This document shows positions 60,340-64,000 of a stretch of DNA of 64,000 bases, piece by piece. The translations under genes were made by a program, and so were the position numbers. The notes under the pieces are model-generated. The model saw nothing but the letters and a program-made list of their open reading frames with translations. It ran no database searches and was not told where the DNA came from. Source of the stretch: Rhaphigaster nebulosa (Eukaryota; Arthropoda; Insecta; Hemiptera; Pentatomidae); the NCBI GenBank assembly GCA_948150685.1, contig OX411310.1, positions 64,751,640 to 64,815,639 of the forward strand. The letters run 5' to 3'. Position 1 is the first letter of the stretch. The number at the start of each line of letters is the position of its first letter.

Positions 60340-61221
60340 CAGAGAACGATAGTCAATACTTGGCACAAGAATATTTTTTAATATAAATATTTTATTTTAT
60401 GACCAATTGAATATTATATGGTATATAAAAATAGGTGAATTTTTTTTAAAATAGAGATAAAAAGTTCTACAAATTAAAATAAGTTTTCATTTTCGATTTC
60501 TTCGTCACCTGAGCAACACCCCTCCTGCACGTTTCCTGAATCACTGCGCAAAACTGAACAAATCTCCTCAAAAACCAAAAAATGTATGTATGTACATAAC
60601 AGATGAGGTCCTGCACATCTATCTTTTTCTTTGCAGCAATTCCTGACTGTCCAAATGTCAATGATTTTCTCATTCATTGGAGGTCTTGGTTTTCAGGAAA
60701 TTTGAATCTGGTGAAGGACTATGGAGTAAAAGTGTTGAAGAAGCACATGTCATGTTCACATCACATTATTACATATTTTTGAATGGCTAATTGATCACAT
60801 TTTCGAAGAAGTTTGGTATATCTCCATAAAATGCAATAAAGGGCAGATTCCAAATCACTTCAACTTTAACCGAAAGGTACGATTTAACAGTATATATCGC
60901 CTTTCCCATGGAAAACTTACGAATGTGAAAAAAACTGCTTTTCGGGAGAGTAAAAAACTATTGCATTCTTCTGTGTGTAAGGACCGATTGTGGAAGGTTT
61001 TTGACAGATACACAAAGTTTATTTTTGGAAGAGAAAATAACTTGTTTGTACCAGAGTTCAAATTAATTTCAGAAACCAGTGAACCTGAAACAGTGAGCTA
61101 CATAGCAAAGCAAGAAGACCTCAGACATTTAGGCTTAGGACATCTCAACAGAAGAGGTCTGCTGCTACTAAACCTTCCACACATTGTCCAACAAAAAAAT
61201 AACAAAAATATTGTAATTTAG
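60340..61221 (+). other. coding-like region, unrecognised (possibly transposon-derived)
   Basis: Scattered balanced frames occur on the plus strand: DALFAENDSQYLAQEYF near 60330, FNDFLIHWRSWFSGNLNLVK and DYGVKVLKKHMSCSHHIITY near 60660-60780. A 98-codon frame at 60925-61221 includes VCKDRLWKVFDRYTKFIFGR and QEDLRHLGLGHLNRRGLLLL. TTTTTCTTTGCAG at 60627-60639 looks like a splice acceptor. Minus frames at 60467-60677 are also open, so strand is not certain. It reads like a decayed mobile-element protein or an old pseudogene. I cannot assign a family. Confidence 0.25.
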
Positions 61222-63855
61222 GGAAAAATCGCTTCATGTATTTCCTGTAAAGTCGATATGTTTGATCTTACAAGAACAATATAGAAAAAGCTGACTTCCT
61301 ATCATCAAATATAGATATCTCATTGGTTTTTGAGATATTAATTTTAAGTTTGGACAAACCAATCTGATTGCATTGAAGCTAAAAATGATTTATACGCAAA
61401 AATGGCACATGAGCTCGAGTAGAATTTTTTCATCAGCCGCCTCAATTGTAGGTCGTGACAAATGGTGTTTTATGTTGTAGTTTTCTCCGTGGAAATTAAA
61501 GCTGCAATATACCGCAGCTTGTACCGTATCCTTGGTAATTATGAAAGGAATAAAAAGGGCTGGGGGAGAGACTCCTTTCATTGATGTGGCCCTGCATAGC
61601 CGAGTGCGCTAATACTTGATAGGAGTATGAATGGAAGAGGTTTATGATCCTCGGGAGGGAACGCGATTAGCAGTGTAGTTCCTCTCCTTTGTTCTTGTCT
61701 CTTCTTCATCATTGTCGCTCTCCGTTATAGTTACATCTGCAGCCGGGGAAAGATAGCAGGCTTGAGGCCGGTTTTGGGCTCAATACGAATATTATAGATA
61801 TAAATAGTATGCTAATTATCATTATAACAACATTTTAAGATACAGCCATTTTAGTATCTCAAGAAGAAAAAGATTGATTGCCCTCATTCCCTGATATCAT
61901 GAGTACTTTGTCAAGATCAGATAATCATCCTATCTCCAGGTATTGTAAAATAACATTATGAAATTTATTATAAAACTCAAATAAGAAAACAAAAATTAGA
62001 ATTATATAATCAGTGAATGATAGTCCATATGTTGCGTCCCGAACTCTTTCAATCTTGAAGAATGGTTGAAAAGCTGTAGGATTAAAATAAATTGCAACAA
62101 ATCATTTTTACCCTTCGTCGCTGAATTATATCCTTTCCTACGGCATCCTTTAATAAAATCCCGCTTATCCCTGTTGAACAGATCTCCCACCTAAGACTCC
62201 ATCTGGTAAAAGTCACTTGCTTATAATCCCGGAACAATACTGGAACGACATGAAACAGCTCGTCGTTTCGGACTACTTCGACATACTTGAATAATCCTCT
62301 AAACTTACCCAAAGCTCACTTATGAGACTAAAATCAGGCCACCTTTGATATACGGAGTCGAACTTTGCGGCTGTAATAAATTATCCACTCTAATATATTC
62401 AAAAATGCTTTTAATTAATAAAGAAAAGAAAATGAAAAACTAAAAGATAATCACGGAAAATGTATTCAACGAAATAAACAATTATGGTTAAAATAATTGT
62501 TTCTCTTAAATGAGGTAAGGATAATGCACTATGGTAACTAACTCTCCATATCTCAGAATTGGTTCATTAGGTATTTGAATAGGCTTAATTAGCTGTTTCT
62601 TTGGAGACATACAAAAGAAGCCTCTTATAGAGACTCGATATTAGAACAGTTCCACTATTAATCATAATTGCCATCTTTAATATCATCTTAATATAATAAT
62701 AATTTTGCATTAATTAAGGAGCATTATTGAAAGTGTTGGTTTGTTTATTCGGGTTTAACGAATCCCTTTAAGTACTCCAAGTGGTGCGACAAGGGTTATC
62801 CAGCAGGTTATCAACTTATTCTAGTCAGATTGTGAATTTTGCTCCAATACTGGTAGAATTTGAAACAGGGCACAATTCGCAATTTTCTGTGTTCCAGAGT
62901 TCAAAATAAGACAAATTTATAAATAATGCTCATTAAAAATTTTGTGGAAAAAGTATTCTTTCTTAAAATAATGAAAAACAACTTCTTTTTTACTACATTT
63001 TATTCAACTGGTGTTTTAATTCATCACATTATATCATACTATCATTATCACCATTTAATAAACGTTCCAATTAACAAACAGTAAAAACAACAATTAGAAA
63101 ATAAAATTAAATACTTTACAAAAAATAAATTAAATACCACTTTATCACTAAAACTAAAACTAAAATAAAACAATATTTAAATATAATTCAATTCTTTAAG
63201 CATGCGCACTAAGATCAGAAACCGAGACATAATCGTAGTAAAACAGAAAAGAAACGAGAACATAAATAATATTCGTATGGTCACTTAAATAATTCTAAAC
63301 TTGACAGTCGATGATTATTGTTCAAGAAAAGCGACTGAGCAATGTTCCGTCCTAGTCACATTATAAAAGCTACGCAACCAAAAAAAACTCCGCACATATG
63401 ACCAAGAAGATGGCTTGAAAGCGTATACGCATACCGTGAGCTTTTTCCCAGCGAATCTCCAATCTCTGGAATAGAGACCCTAATTCTCTGAATTTGTACT
63501 TCGGGCAATCCTTTCCAGCTTATTTTATCCATTAAAGCACGAAAAACTTTTTCATATTTTGCATCCCATGCACTTTCTCTCCATACCTACGTCATAAAAC
63601 ATATGAATATTGACTGCATATTTCATTCTAGAAAAAATTAAAAATTTTAACAATTCTGACAAAAAGGACAAAAACGGTCTTTTTTGTCATGTTTAATTAA
63701 TCAAATGTATTTATATTTTTAAAAAAAAATGTACTTTCGCTTCCTGCCATACCACTCTTTTTTTTTTTTGTATTGCTTCAATATTTATCATTTCCCTAAT
63801 ATATGATCCTAATTTACGATTATCATCACATCTACATTATTTGCTTTTTTTATTA
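61222..63855. other. no gene; GC-richer island at 61545-61790
   Basis: The island (GCATAGCCGAGTGCGCTAAT, CTGCAGCCGGGGAAAGATAG) is bracketed by AT-rich DNA. Minus frames at 62002-62312 have no recognised motif. From 62400 to 63850 the sequence is AT-rich with A/T runs. Confidence 0.4.
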
Positions 63856-63856
63856 T

Positions 63857-64000
63857 ACAGGTTGCCACAAATAACCTGTCCTACCTTTGAATTCTAGAAT
63901 GTTTAGAATATCACAATGAAATCTGGAGGATCATTGACGACGTCGATGTAATTAAGAAGAAGTTGGTTAGGAGGTGCGCTCAAGAGAGAAAATACACGGT
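63857..64000 (+). other. open frame running off the window, with a small inverted repeat
   Basis: ACAGGTT (63858) and AACCTGT (63874) form a 7-bp inverted repeat just after TTATTAT. From 63885 a frame stays open to the last base, reading LECLEYHNEIWRIIDDVDVI then KKKLVRRCAQERKYT. No family is recognised. The base composition shifts toward coding-like values here, so the window may end at the edge of an exon or of a mobile element. Confidence 0.3.

Overview
This is an AT-rich eukaryotic intergenic or intronic window, most likely from an insect and possibly a hemipteran. The insect call rests on the transposon mix: RTE-like, R1/LOA-like, Jockey and CR1/L2-like non-LTR relics, a mariner relic, Penelope-type hammerhead motifs and TA-flanked MITEs. 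The hemipteran guess rests on a roughly 1 kb dispersed repeat that I recall as common in planthopper and aphid genomes; I cannot verify it here. I find no intact host gene, no tRNA or rRNA gene, and no bacterial-type operon. Nearly every open frame over 60 codons is either a decayed transposon or chance.

Layout. 1-4600: AT-rich, with a degenerate hammerhead-like motif near 1640 and a possible hAT end at 3389. 4606-6620: RTE-like retrotransposon relic on the minus strand. 6621-9600: mostly unique. 9619-10202: mariner relic carrying an in-frame 126-bp tandem duplication. 10370-11300: inverted pair of Penelope-type termini, one arm with a good hammerhead core. 11375-11687: long-TIR MITE. 12581-12896: hAT-like relic. 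15594-16602: 5'-truncated R1/LOA-like insertion with a 12-bp target duplication and a (TA)n/A tail. 17796-18175: a second hammerhead-bearing inverted pair. 20403-20776: long-TIR MITE. 21-22.4 kb: TA microsatellites and a short tandem repeat. 25580-26395: RTE-like relic with its active site deleted. 27111-28280 and 31898-32870: two copies of the 1 kb repeat. 29270-29560: very decayed reverse transcriptase. 34667-35203: possible TIR element. 36130-36600: CR1/L2-like 3' end. 40671-40894: very long TA tract. 44822-45058 and 50090-50245: copies of another dispersed repeat. 47495-48180: Jockey insertion with a 14-bp target duplication. 48925-49168: MITE. 54805-55565: two RTE-like fragments tail to tail. 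56460-56860, 60340-61221 and 63884-64000: unidentified coding-like fragments.

Between these lie about fifteen GC-richer, non-repetitive islands of 150-350 bp (for example 7660-7990, 11770-12025, 31190-31445, 55915-56110, 59600-59960). They stand out from the background and may be conserved non-coding DNA, but that is inference from composition only.

The most interesting points are the hammerhead-type cores in inverted pairs, and a 32-bp terminus shared by the RTE-like relic's 3' end and the 1 kb repeat. The second suggests an RTE-dependent non-autonomous family.
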